This document shows positions 22,191-33,659 of a stretch of DNA of 64,000 nt, one piece after another; the stretch's first letter is position 1; each line of letters opens with the position of its first letter. Source of the DNA: Tenodera sinensis (Eukaryota > Arthropoda > Insecta > Mantodea > Mantidae); the NCBI GenBank assembly GCA_030765045.1, contig CM060964.1:281652502-281716501 (forward strand). Direction: 5' to 3'. Below the pieces are notes generated by a model. That model worked only from the letters and a program-made list of their open reading frames with translations, was not told the origin of the DNA and made no database searches. The translations under genes and the position numbers were made by a program.

Positions 22191-24648
22191 CCTCTTCGCG
22201 GATATGGACGTCATATGACGTCAATTTTAAAATGCAGGAGAACCGATATGGACATCGTATGACATCCTGTGCATGCATTTAATGCTTATTTAACCCTAAT
22301 TATTTTAATTTTTGTCTTTGATAATAAATTTAAATAAATTCTAGAATAAATGAAGTCTTACCTTTAAAGGTTCCTTTTAGAATGGTACATCTCAAAACAT
22401 GGATAGACACATAAGGGCACATCTCCACATTCACGGCATATCATGTTAGTCTCTTTACGAACTCCTTTTTTGCGGCACACCAGACACCTTCAAAATGGAC
22501 AACTTTTTTGCTGTCGGTGGTATCCTTTTAGGGAAGTGTTTTCCTTCAAGTCTGAGGAGCGCAGGGGTTGTAGATTTCTTACCCCCTGTATGAAGAGGCC
22601 TCCGAATGTTATAGCGCTCAATTAGGCTACAAGCTATTGATATGCGTAAGTCCAGGTAGGTCATCATCTTGCGTGGGTTTAGAGTTCTCCAAATTACTAA
22701 ACAATTGTATATGGTGATATCCAGCTGGTGCAAAAATACCTTTTTATACCCATTAACTGTTCTTTTGTAAAAACGGATATGGTTGCAATACCTGATCTAC
22801 TAGATCCACAGCACCCATATGCATATTGTATTCCTGGATAACCTCAGGAAAATTGACATTTTGGTGTGGGCATCTATTTTTCCAGCGTTAATCATCAAAA
22901 TTTTAGGGCTGCAATTGGACAATGTTGTAACCACCCTCCTATCTTGCCAAGTAATGTAGGTCAAGGGTGGGAGCTGATGCACCTGCATTTCTCCTTTCCT
23001 TAAGAGTCTTTGTATTCACATTCTTCGGCAAGCCAATACGATTTGAACATACTGTTCCAATTGCATTTGTTTTCCTTTTGTATAAGGCCATGTATAATTT
23101 AGGGGAGCTGTACCAATTATCTAAACATACAGTCCTACCCTGGTCAAGTATAGGTTCCATCAGGTGCATTACTATGGAGTCAGATAACCCCAAATCTTTG
23201 TCTCCGGCATTATCAGTTCCTTGACCAATGTAAATGCAGCTACTGTAAAGATATCCTGTTTTACTTTCACAAAGATCAAAACTCTTTATGCCAAATCTGG
23301 CCCTCTGTTCTGATGTATTGCTTCCAACCTAAGCGGCCCTTCCAAAACATTAAACTTTCGTCAACAGTGACTTTATCACCAGGCACGTAATTCTCTTTGA
23401 ATTTTGATATAATTTATTCCAAAATCAACCTAATTTTGTGCAGTTTATAATTTACGTTTTCTGTGCCGGTGAAATGAAGGAACCGCAAAATAGAAGTAAA
23501 CCTGTCATTTGACATTTCCCAAAAAATGGAGTAGCTAGCATGTCATGTCTAAAGTTGGTTTACGAATAACACCCATGAGTGTAATTAGACCAATTAGCCT
23601 GTAAATCTCATTCAGTGTTACTTCTATCCACTTCTGAATTCTACTCTTAGGTCCTAAATTGCGTTTAGAAGTCAGGTCTTCCTTCACCTTACTCGCATAT
23701 GCATTTGTTTCTGTAACAATGAGAGACACTAAGTCAGCAGTACAACATTTTGTGAAAATGTCAATTGGTTGGTTGTCAGAAGTCAACTGAGCCTGTGATT
23801 GTACATCATAGGCTGTGCTCGTGAAGATATGTCTAGTTGTTTCGGAGTCATTTTGGCCACACCACAATGTTGCTTCTTCACAAACACCTGAAGGAAGAGT
23901 AACTTTCTTCCTCACTGCAACCTATATCTTCCACGCCCCCTCAAAATCTGAAAATTTGCTGTCAATATCGAAGTCACTGTCATATAGCGAAACGTCCTCC
24001 ACATTATCAGAAGTAATTTTTGAAGCCCGTACACTGCCTAAACAGGCTAATGTGTTAGCTACATTGCTAGTCGAAGCCATGGTTAGAACTGAGATATAAC
24101 ATTTTGAAATGTGCTTTTCTGATAGCTAAAACAAAAAACTGTGAACCCCATAGCTACATGGCTGTACCATAAATCTCAGCAGATTTATTCTAAGGCATAA
24201 ATACTTGTAGAAGCGCTGACAGAGTAGTTTGATTTCTTTCCAGCTTGCGTGTTTACCACATACACACAAGTAGCTATTATTGCATTGTAGCAATAAACAG
24301 AATAAAACCTTGAAGCCGAGATCATTGTACTTAGCTAGCTATACATATATACAATTATACACACATAACAAGCCTGACTCAGAAATTAGGTGCGTTCAAC
24401 GTACAGAATGACTTTTGCTACAGAGAAAAAATTAGTGATATTTAAACGTTTTGATAATACAGTCTATCTTTGTATCTACGATAGATGTATAGTGCCTTTA
24501 ATGAGCTTTAAGCCAGTTTTTGTTTCATTAAAGTAACTTAATAACAACCAAACATACGAATGTTTATGTACGAAGCATATTTACTTACATTTAACAATTT
24601 AAATGCCTTGAATTGTGTATTGGGTATCCATTAGCGGCCGTGCAGCGT
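22191..24648 (-). mobile_element. piggyBac element 2
   Basis: TTAA at 22187-22190 is followed by CCTCTTCGCGGATATGGACG. On the right, TATCCATTAGCGGCCGTGCAGCG precedes TTAA at 24649-24652. The left end is clear. The right end is only a weak inverted match, so its border is less certain. It interrupts a Tigger-type N-terminus. Confidence 0.65.
22390..24080 (-). pseudogene. piggyBac transposase (element 2), near full length, broken
   Basis: Read right to left: MASTSNVA start and acidic N-terminus (DSDFDIDSKFSDFEGAW), then FTKCCTADLVSLIVTETNAY, LNEIYRLIGLITLMGVIRKP, CLDNWYSSPKLYMALYKRKT containing the DNWYSS motif around a catalytic Asp, RRVVTTLSN, and YNCLVIWRTLNPRKM. The C-terminus has a Cys-rich domain (CRKKGV and CRECGD-type spacing, in a shifted frame). 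This is the domain order of PGBD-like piggyBac proteins. Frameshifts and stops interrupt it at several places. Confidence 0.82.
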
Positions 24649-25549
24649 TTAAATAGCAATCGCTCAAGCAGTTAAGTACAATTGTAGCTAAGGCTGTGAA
24701 AATTGAAGAAAGCACGCGTGTGTTAGGTATTTTTGCAAATAAATAGACCCACATTCAGGGCGGAAAATATGAACATTTTGTGATGTGCCATAATGTTTCT
24801 GAAGAAATAATGGCTGAATGATACCATTCATGCTGTGGCAAAAAAAAAAAAAAAGATAACGGACTACTTCCTAAAGTGACTCAACTTTCTTCGTATTTAT
24901 TTTTATTTGGTGCATTTCTCGTGTTTGTATTGCTTCATATTACAGATTATAGTTAAACAATCCTATTATTTCTTGTGCGCTTCTTAATTGTAACCCATAT
25001 GCTGCATAAATTTTCCAATTTTTATTTGCTGACTTTCATTTATACGTTTTTCATACTTACGTTTTTTTCCTTTGGTCCCCTGGAAAATGTATAAACGAAG
25101 TTTTGCTATAGCTATGTAATATTGCTATCTACTTTAATAGCTTCATTAAATTAAAGGCTGGTCTCCTTAGTTACATTCCATTGAGGATAAAATTCAGAAA
25201 AAAGATTAGACAAATCAGTGAATATTAACACATGCCCCAGTGGGCATCAATTTTGTAGAAATTGTGAAATGTGTGTTAGGCTGCTTGTGATGCATCACAG
25301 CTTTGGATGCATCAGCTAGTTAGCCATACATCGTATAATGTTTCTAACTTCCTGCTGCAGAGATAAGATAAACTGAAATTCTCCACAGCTACTGAGTGGA
25401 TCAGGATAAGTGCAATGTGAAACTGTTTAAATGCTTACAAGAATGGGGTGTTACAAAAAAAAGTTCAGGCCATATGTTGTAATACATCAAATACAGATAG
25501 CTCAAATGGAGCATGTGCATTACCGGAATGGAATCTTGGAAAAGATACC

Positions 25550-25870
25550 TATTTTCTCCGTAGACAATGCTTAACTATTCTGACCTGGGTTGGAGGATCT
25601 GCAAGCAAGTGAACAGTTGAAAAATTCATCAGAAGATATACTTTCACTTGCTAAAGAGGCTTTGCATAGCCAATAAGCAAGAGAAGACTACAAAGAATTC
25701 TTGGGACTTGTGATATTTCTAGGCGATGCCCTGCCTCATGGAATATCAGAGAATATCAGAGTACCAGGAGCAATGCATCATGTACAATGAATGTCAAAGG
25801 CAATCTACAGCCTTAAAATATTCTTATTCTGCAGTGAATTTGTAATTAGTGAAGAGGAACTCTCAGGTAT
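25550..25870 (+). pseudogene. Unidentified transposon-like coding remnant
   Basis: With frameshifts, the plus strand reads REDYKEFLGLVIFLGDALPH, IRVPGAMHHVQ and MSKAIYSLKIFLFCSEF. The MHHxxxMSKAIYSLKI pattern recalls a family of uncharacterised transposon proteins, but I cannot name the superfamily. Flanks (25.15-25.55 and 25.87-26.5 kb) show no clear frame or ends. Confidence 0.35.
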
Positions 25871-26502
25871 ATGTGCAGTATGTGTTTCTCTTGTATCTGT
25901 GTATACTAAGACCTAGCTTTGCTCTCACATTGCAGTAGAAGCTCCAAATCAAGGCTTAAAGTTGTTACAGGAGCTAGTGTCTTATGAAAAGATTGATTAC
26001 GTGATTTCTCAAGTAACTCTAAAAAGTATTCATATCTTACACCTGAGAATGCTGCACTAATGTCGACAGGAAAGTGCCCACTAAAGTGAGGAAAAAATAT
26101 CAAGGCTCTCAAATGTCAGAGAAATCCCGTTTATTACAAAAATGTGAAAGGAATACGTACTTAAGCCAAGAGATATTTCTAGCTTTAGTTCCAAAGATAT
26201 TTCATACTTTATTTGCACAGAATCTTTTGATTTCTTTAAGATATTTAACATTTCCACAGATTTCCTGTCCTTAGATCCCCAGCACTGAGAAAATAACAAA
26301 TCTTATTTGCTGGAATATGAGATTGTTATATTTTTAAAAGTGGTCAATGATTCAGCAGAAAGGTATATCTATTGACAAAAAATGAACAAAAACTGTGAAG
26401 TTGTGAGAGACTATCAGAAGCAATCACTGACAATCAGTTTAGTTCTGTGCAGTTGCTCTGTAACATATCTATTTCTTTTAACATGTATATGTATAATTTG
26501 AG

Positions 26503-26556
26503 AGGCTTGTGTGTTTAAAAACACCAACAGTAAGTTTGTTGGCATAAATAAATAAT
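26503..26556 (+). mobile_element. SINE 3' tail fragment
   Basis: Only the conserved end is present: GCTTGTGTGTTTAAAAACACC, then AACAGTAAGTTTGTTGGCATA and AAATAAATAATG, the same as the 3' end of the copies at 39.3 and 40.1 kb. It is severely 5'-truncated. Confidence 0.75.
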
Positions 26557-26841
26557 GTATATGTATAATATTTGAGCTCAACATTTGTATCAATCAATTT
26601 AAAATTAAGCACAAAAACATCTAAGTTAAAATTGTCTCATGTTTGATATAACCAAGTATTAACGCATATGTTGCATCCTATTTATAAAAATACTAAGATA
26701 AAGTATCACTTGGGTCAAAAAATGTTCATAAAATATATTACAGTATAACCATCTTATCCAAATGTTGTTTGAGACCATTTTTATTTCTACTGAAAACGCT
26801 CAACTTTATGTGGATTGAGGCTCGGGTTAAAATAAGTATTC

Positions 26842-27125
26842 TTGAGAAAAACTGAAGGTTGTACAAAGCTAGACCACATAAATAATGATGTAATAAGAAC
26901 AGAGCTGAAAGTGAAATCTATAAATGAAGAAATACAACATTATAGAAATAATTGGCTGTTTCATGTGGAGAGGATGGACTATGACAGAATTCCGAAAGTA
27001 GCACTAAATTATAGACCAGCAGGTAGAAGGATCATGGGCAGACCGCAGAAGAGATGGAGAGACTTACTGTGAAAACAGAACGAAGTGTCTAACCCATGGT
27101 GTAAAGATGAAGAAGGTGATGGTGA
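26842..27125 (+). mobile_element. RTE-like LINE, 3' end fragment
   Basis: The frame encodes NNWLFHVERMDYDRIPKVAL, then NYRPAGRRIMGRPQKRWRD. This is the basic C-terminal block next to the reverse transcriptase end in many RTE/CR1-like LINEs. It finishes with GATGAAGAAGGTGATGGTGATG, the short GAT-rich 3' tail typical of RTE elements. The rest of the element is absent. Confidence 0.65.
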
Positions 27126-27289
27126 TGTTAAAATTATTCATCTTCACCAGATTTGGAATAGGTTTTTTCCAGCTTCATGTAACAGATTTATGGTGTGCCA
27201 CTACCGACATTCAAGAAAAAAATTTCACATATGAGCTAAGGACCAGCCTAGTGCACACACATATAGTTCTGAGGGACACTACAGTCACT

Positions 27290-28195
27290 GCATGTTACAA
27301 CAAGAACGTCCTGAAGAGCAACTGATTAATGATCACATCTCCAAAACGCAAAGGGACCTCATTGGGAAATGGAAGCTCAATCATGACAATGCAAAGCCTC
27401 ATATTGCTTATGCTATTACTGGAGTTCTTGGCGGGGAAGAAGAAGAAGAAGAAGAAGAAGAAGAAGAAGAAGAAGAAGAAGAAGAAGAAGAAGAAGAAGA
27501 AGAAGAAGAAGAAGAAGAAGAAGAAGAAGAAGAAGAAGAAGAAGAAGAAGAAGAAGAAGAAGAAGAAGAAGAAGAAGAAGAAGAAGAAGAAGAAGAAGAA
27601 GAAGAAGAAGAAGAAGAAGAAGAAGAAGAAGAAGAAGAAGAAGAAGAAGAAGAAGAAGAAGAAGAAGAAGAAGAAGAAGAAGAAGAAGAAGAAGAAGAAG
27701 AAGAAGAAGAAGAAGAAGAAGAAGAAGAAGAAGAAGAAGAAGAAGAAGAAGAAGAAGAAGAAGAAGAAGAAGAAGAAGAAGAAGAAGAAGAAGAAGAAGA
27801 AGAAGAAGAAGAAGAAGAAGAAGAAGAAGAAGAAGAAGAAGAAGAAGAAGAAGAAGAAGAAGAAGAAGAAGAAGAAGAAGAAGAAGAAGAAGAAGAAGAA
27901 GAAGAAGAAGAAGAAGAAGAAGAAGAAGAAGAAGAAGAAGAAGAAGAAGAAGAAGAAGAAGAAGAAGAAGAAGAAGAAGAAGAAGAAGAAGAAGAAGAAG
28001 AAGAAGAAGAGGCATCTTTCATCTTACAGTCCTGACTCAGCTCTATCTGACTCTTCTCAAACCAATCGCCAAAAAGGAACTTAAGGGACATGAAGCTTTA
28101 GAGGCAATCTTGAAGAGGACGTCCAAGAATGACTTCCAGCACATCTTCCAGAAATGGGAAAGAAAGTGGGACGAGTATTGCATAGGGGGGATATT
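27290..28195 (+). pseudogene. mariner-type transposase fragment split by a GAA tract
   Basis: Left of the tract the frame gives KWKLNHDNAKPHIAYAITGV with the second catalytic Asp (HDNAKPH). Right of it, in shifted frames, follow YSPDSA-like residues, KKELKGHEALEAIL and FQKWERKWDEYC. This is a mariner C-terminal half. The (GAA)191 tract lies between the second and third catalytic positions, so the tract arose inside a dead transposase. Confidence 0.72.
27436..28008 (+). repeat. Perfect (GAA)191 trinucleotide tract
   Basis: 573 bp of uninterrupted GAA with no substitution that I can see. The eIF3a sense strand is the other strand, so the transcript would carry (UUC)191. Open frames across it (poly-E, poly-K, poly-S, poly-L) are artefacts. 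Confidence 0.97.
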
Positions 28196-28766
28196 TTAAA
28201 TTTTAAGGGAGAAAAAAGTCTGTATGAGCAATATTTGTCAGTAAAGGTTGTGTGAACATTAGTGCCAGACAACACCTCTTGTATACAGGAAGTATAATGC
28301 ACAACCGGGATCTGAACCATGGATATAAAAGTGCTTACAGGAAAAGGAGAAAAGAAAACTAGAGACATGGGGCAGTTCTTAAAGAACAAAAGAAAAATGC
28401 ATTAAGGAAGTAAGAAGCGCAAGGAAGGAACAGGCACAATGGGCAGGAGGAGACCAGTGAGCATATGGGGCTTTAGTTGGTAAAGGGCCACTCAATGAGC
28501 TAACAACACTAGGGAGCCAAGCTGAGTAGCACATAAGCTTAGGTGACCAGACAATTTTGCATAGGATAAGTTAGTTTTAATAAAAGTATTGTATAATATA
28601 ATACAAGATTGTAAACCTTTTCAAGCTTTTATTGCATAAGCTATGCAAATAAGTTTAAATTTGTACTATAGGCAGGTGCTAAAGTAAAAAGCACAAGGAA
28701 ATTTTCTTAGAACTTTGAAGCAAGCAAAGCTTTATATCGCTATAAATTATACCGGCCAATACTTAC

Positions 28767-29041
28767 GCTGCTTCCACGCTCCATTGAAGGTCTTTCACGT
28801 TCAAACCCACGATCACGGTCTCTGTCAAAGCTCCCTCTGATATCACGGTCAAAACCACCTCTCTCTCTATCACTCCTCATGTCCCTCTCTGGACCACCAC
28901 GTTCACGGTCTCTGTCAAGACCAGGCCTATCTCTTGGATCTCTTCCATCTCGGTCAAAACCACTTTTGTCTCTATCAAGATCACTGTCACCACCTCTTCT
29001 CCATGTGTCAAATGACTTGCTATCTGCCTCTCGTAGTCGTG
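28767..29041 (-). CDS. eIF3a: eIF3a, internal exon 3 of 5 in window (D/R-rich tail)
   Basis: The product begins RLREADSKSFDTWRRGGDSD and continues with many RDR, FDRD and ERGG units and no hydrophobic core, so it is probably disordered. Such DR-rich repeats are characteristic of the eIF3a C-terminus, which known work links to contacts with eIF4B and mRNA. The acceptor GCAG is at 29042-29045 and the donor GTAAGT starts at 28766. The first two bases close the Pro codon opened by the preceding exon, and the exon ends on a complete Ser codon. The perfect (GAA)191 tract lies about 760 bp downstream in the following intron. Confidence 0.88.
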
Positions 29042-30282
29042 CTGCAAACAGAAATATTAGCTAATTAATAACAACCCTTTTTAGCTCGGTAGACACTTAT
29101 TTACAAGTTTCCTGGCCATATTTGATTTTCTTACAATTTATTTACAATGTTTACCTTAGTGACTATTAGTAATTAACTGCTAATCTACTAGTTTAACATA
29201 AGCCTATCATTCCCTCTCGTCTTTCTTACTGTGTATCTTGCTTTTTAACTGACCATGACTATTTCACTTTTACATTTGATAAAAACTCTAATTTCCCACT
29301 TTGATCATTATCTTGAAATATTTTCCTTATAGTGAGGCGGAAACCCGCGCCCGCCGATTAAAACCCGCGTACCCATGTAATAATGTGTATATCATTGAAA
29401 ATGGAATATAGGCTTTACCTGACAACTCGACTGGTGGGCCGAGGGTACAGGCAGGGAAAGTAACGGTGCCTTGAGAAGGCAACAACCCCTGAAAGAAAGG
29501 GAACAATAGGGTTGAAAAACCCAACGCGTGAATACGTACGTGCCTAATTGCAAGGTGAAGCTGGCCAAGCGGAAGGGCCGAGTTGAGAAATACAGTTCTT
29601 CGGGAGAGAAAGACACTTGCTTGGTAGATCTTCAGGGGGATAGACAGACGTGTGCGTTACGCGGATCGCAATACTTCATGGTCTTGTGTGTCGGAAGGGG
29701 ACATGAGTAAAGTGAAGTAAACACTAAAAGAAATAGAAGACTTCAATTTATTGCCTGGACATTCCTCAGCTGGACAACCCTGAGATAAAGATCTCGTGCT
29801 CAAAAACCACACTGTAAAAAGCCGGAGCAATCAAGAGCACCCACGCTTTCCCGACCTACCCCTTCCCAAGTAGACCAGAAACATACACCCATCCAAAAAT
29901 CCTGCACCAATAGCAACTGATTTCCTCACTCTTAGCCTTTTTTTAAATTAAGGTTATCCTCAAGTTGTTAGCTCCTGGACATCCAAGTAAAGTGACTTGC
30001 CTCCTCATTACCCTTACATATGGGACATATACCTTGCTTGTAGTTTTCTCTGATATCCCTTAAATTCTGAATTCCTAACCCGAACCATTCAAGTCCTTCT
30101 CTTTCCAATTTCCTACATTTCTCTACACAAGCTTCCCTTTCAAAGTTTCCTTTAATCTCCTTGTAAAAAGTAATTGAACTTTTCTCTTCTAATATCAAGC
30201 TCATTGTTTATCTGTCCGTATCTTCAAATCTACATCTTATTTCTTTTATCAAAATATATTCCTAAATACTTTGAAAATTCTA

Positions 30283-30480
30283 CCTCGAAAAACAGCTGTC
30301 GCCATGTTCAGAATTACCACTAGACATGACTGTCTCAGCAAACACCTGTCTGTTATGCAACAAGGAAGAGGAAATGAATATGGAACATCTATCAATCTGT
30401 GGACCTTAAATTGTATCCAGACTTGACGTCAGAATATTGGGAGGCAAGAAGAATGGCTTTGTTACTAAACCCTGAGCATT
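30283..30480 (+). mobile_element. RNase H-LINE C-terminal fragment
   Basis: About 200 bp on the plus strand encode RKTAVAMFRITTRHDCLSKH and a Cys-containing CLLCNKEEEMNMEHLSICG segment. This is homologous to the C-terminus of families A and B (RKTAVATFRLITGHDCLAKH in A). It lies inside reverse family C sequence and is truncated at both sides. Confidence 0.65.
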
Positions 30481-31287
30481 AGCTACACACACATCTTACT
30501 TCTCTCCAAAATCCATCACATAGGTAGTCTTTACCAATTCAGCTATCTCCCATACTGTTTATTGATAACTGTTCTTTTATCTTTCCAACCCAGCTATTAG
30601 TAGTCTCATTTTCTTGAACTCTAAGTGTTTTAATATATGCCCGTCTTGCAAGTTATTTATCCTAAACCAGTACTTCAAGATGCACTCCATCAGGAATCCC
30701 CTCATACGTTTTCCATTTCTGAAAAGGCATCAACATTTGCAGCATTTTGTGAAATACCCAGATGCATCTAACAAAATTTAATAGGAATTCCCTTTAGTTT
30801 CCCCTATCCTATATCAACCCTCCAGATTTCTGACCCATAACTCCACCTTGATCCCAGTGATGCTACATAGATCCTTTCTCGCTGTTTAATATTCATCATA
30901 GGTGCTATACATAAGCTTCTTCTCACTAGCCTCAATGATAATCTGCCCTTTGCTAATGCCATCTGCTGAAGTTGTTCTCACCTACCATTATTTGACAGCT
31001 TCTAAGTATATGAAATTATTTACTATGGTGATATCACCGAGCTACCATCTCTGTTTTTCTTAATTTATTTCCTTTCTTAAACACAATTATTTGTTTTGTC
31101 AGCATTTACCTTCAGACCCCTTCTTCACAAAATATTAACATTTTATTAATAGCACACTGCGGGCCCATAGCTGTAAAGGAGCGAACAGTTAAATCATCTG
31201 CATAGAGTAGTCCTGGAACGTCCCAGTTACTGATCACTGGCATGTGTTTATGAGCATTTTGTAGGTCTATCATTATGTCATCTACCC

Positions 31288-31668
31288 CTCAAACATTGCC
31301 CACACACGCCTTGTGTTTAATAAACCCACCAGCAGTAAGTTGGTTGACATAAAAAAAATAATTACCATCTAAAGGTTATTTAAACCCGATACAATTGTAA
31401 GTTGCCCTTGGGGTATTTATCTCAGATGTGAGATTCCCCTGTGGTCTACCAGAAAAATATGAATTGCTTGGGGAATTTAATGCCATACCATCAAGTTGCC
31501 ATGGTAGCTCAGTGGTTAGAGAAGCCACCCGTGAAGCGGAAGGTACATGATTCAAATCCAGGCTGTGGCACTAAATTTTTCAGTTCCGATTCTACGTCTC
31601 AAACATTGCCCACACATGGCTCGTGTGTTTAAAAAAACACCAGCAGTAAGTTGGTTGGCACAAAAAAA
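31288..31668 (+). mobile_element. tRNA-derived SINE, tail plus complete unit
   Basis: It begins with a SINE 3' tail (CTCAAACATTGCCCACAC to TTGGTTGACATAAA) and continues directly with a complete unit: a 5' leader (TACCATCTAAAGGTTATTTAA), the tRNA-like part with GTAGCTCAGTGGTTAGAG and GATTCAAATCC, and a second tail ending TTGGTTGGCACAAAA. The head-to-tail join suggests a dimeric retroposon. This copy differs more from the others and is probably older. Confidence 0.75.
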
Positions 31669-33659
31669 TAAGTATACAGCTCAATTTACACACTTGTCTG
31701 AGTCCTCGTTCTTGTTTAACCTTCTGTTACTGTATCTCCCTCCCATCTTACACATAAGGTATTCTGCTGAAATAATTTTTCCAGTAACTCTATTTCCTTA
31801 CTAAAGCCCATTTTCCTCAGCTTATACCAAAGTGCATCCTTAATAATTGTCATATGTCTTTTCTAAATCAACAAAAACTGTTGAAAGTCTACCAAACTTG
31901 TTTGATATACATTTGTCAAGTATTGGTTTAACTTTCTAACTACCACTGGGCCTCAGACACCCGTCTGTGAATTTTATCATCTTGTATACTAATACTTATT
32001 TTTATTTCAACAATATTTTAGGGGTTTTCCTAATTTGTGTTGTTCGTCATAACAGTGTAAAAGAATTATAAAAATTTACCTATAGTTTTATGATAAAGAG
32101 CTGGCTAAAATTTCCTCCCCTGCGGGCCTCACAAGCCTGCACAGTTACAAGCCAGCTGTAACAGCTAATAGCATATGACACGTGCACATGTGTTACATCA
32201 TTTGCTACTGCTGACTCGCATTGTTATTGCTACAGTGTGCACCAGTCCTCCTTGTGATAAGCACACATTTATTTTAGTGCCTTGTTTCATAATAGATAGT
32301 TGTGTGTTCTACAAACTGAAATGTTACAGAGAGGGGGACTGTCAGATGAGGAGATAAGGAAATTGTTAGTCTTCTGATTCCGAAAAAATACCTATTGAGT
32401 TGAAATTTTCCAGTAATGACAATAAAGAGGTAGACGTTGAAAATTTAGAACATGAAGATGATCATGATGATCAACAATTTGGGGCAAATTCTGCTGAGTG
32501 TGACTTAATGTTTTCTCGTAATGGGAATGAAATATGGGCTACCACGCCTCAGGCTGGAACTTCTGGTAGACGGAGCAAAAAGGATGTATTGAAAGACCAG
32601 GGACCTACAAGGTATTCCATCAGAAATTGCGATAATGAAAAATCTTGTTTTATGTTCTTTCGTGTATCCCTTATTGAAAAAGTGTGTATGTGGAGCAACA
32701 AGGAAGGTCAAATGGTTTACAAGGATTGCATGGATATAGATTTGCAAGAAATGAAAAGTTTCTTGGTGTTTTGATCCTTACTGTGTTTACCAGCCAAAAA
32801 ATGAAGATATCAGTCAGCTTTGGAGTGTTGAGAATGGTCGATCATTGTTCAGCGAAATTATGTCTCGCATGCTATTTGGAGTGTTGCACTTTGACAATGC
32901 AGCAGCCTGATGTGAACACAGGTCAAGTGACAAATTGGAATCAATTAGAGAAGTTTTTGAAATGTGGGAAAGCACCCTGAGGGAAGCCTACATTCCAGGA
33001 TGATGCATGACTGTGGATGAACAGTTAGTCACATTTCGAGGTCACTATCTATTTCGGCAATACATGCCATCAAAACCTGGTAGATATGAAATAAAGTTCT
33101 GGACAATTTGTGATAGCACAACAAGCTACTGCTGGAAGATGAAAATGTATTTGGGGAAGGAGCAAGAAACCAGAGCCGTGCGAATTTGAGAGAATATTGT
33201 GAAAATCCTGGTGACCGAACTTGAAAAATCTGGACATAATACCACCTGTGATAATTTGTTTACATCTCTCGATTTAGCTTTTTGTCATCAAAGGATCTGA
33301 CACTAGTTGGTACTATCCAAAAAACAAAGGTGAACTGCCTGCCGAATTTATCACGCCTAAAGGATGTGAAGTACACTCTACACTATTTGGTTTTCAACCA
33401 GATGTGATGATAGCCTCTTATGTTTCTAAGAAAAACAAAGTTACTATACTTAGCTCTCTTCATGATCAACCAGCAGCATTACCATCAGAAGCAAAGAATC
33501 CTGAAGTTATGACATAAAATGTCACGAAAGGTGGCATTGACACCATGGACCACAAGATGCGATGCTACAGTTGAAAAGAAAAGCAAGGTGCTGGCCATTG
33601 GTAGTTTTCTTCAATATGATTGATGCAAGTGTAATGAATGCATACATATTTGGATGAAG

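Larger units (their letters stand above)
16774..28766 (-). other. eIF3a intron (12.0 kb)
   Basis: Holds the Tc1/piggyBac/SINE nest, the deleted mariner, the Tigger/piggyBac nest, LINE and mariner remnants and the GAA tract. Between elements, 19593-20412 and 28200-28766 show no feature I can name. Confidence 0.7.

Noticed and set aside
27292..28091. Long open frames of poly-Glu, poly-Lys, poly-Ser and poly-Leu
   Set aside because: All frames of a perfect GAA tract stay open; they follow from the repeat and are not genes.
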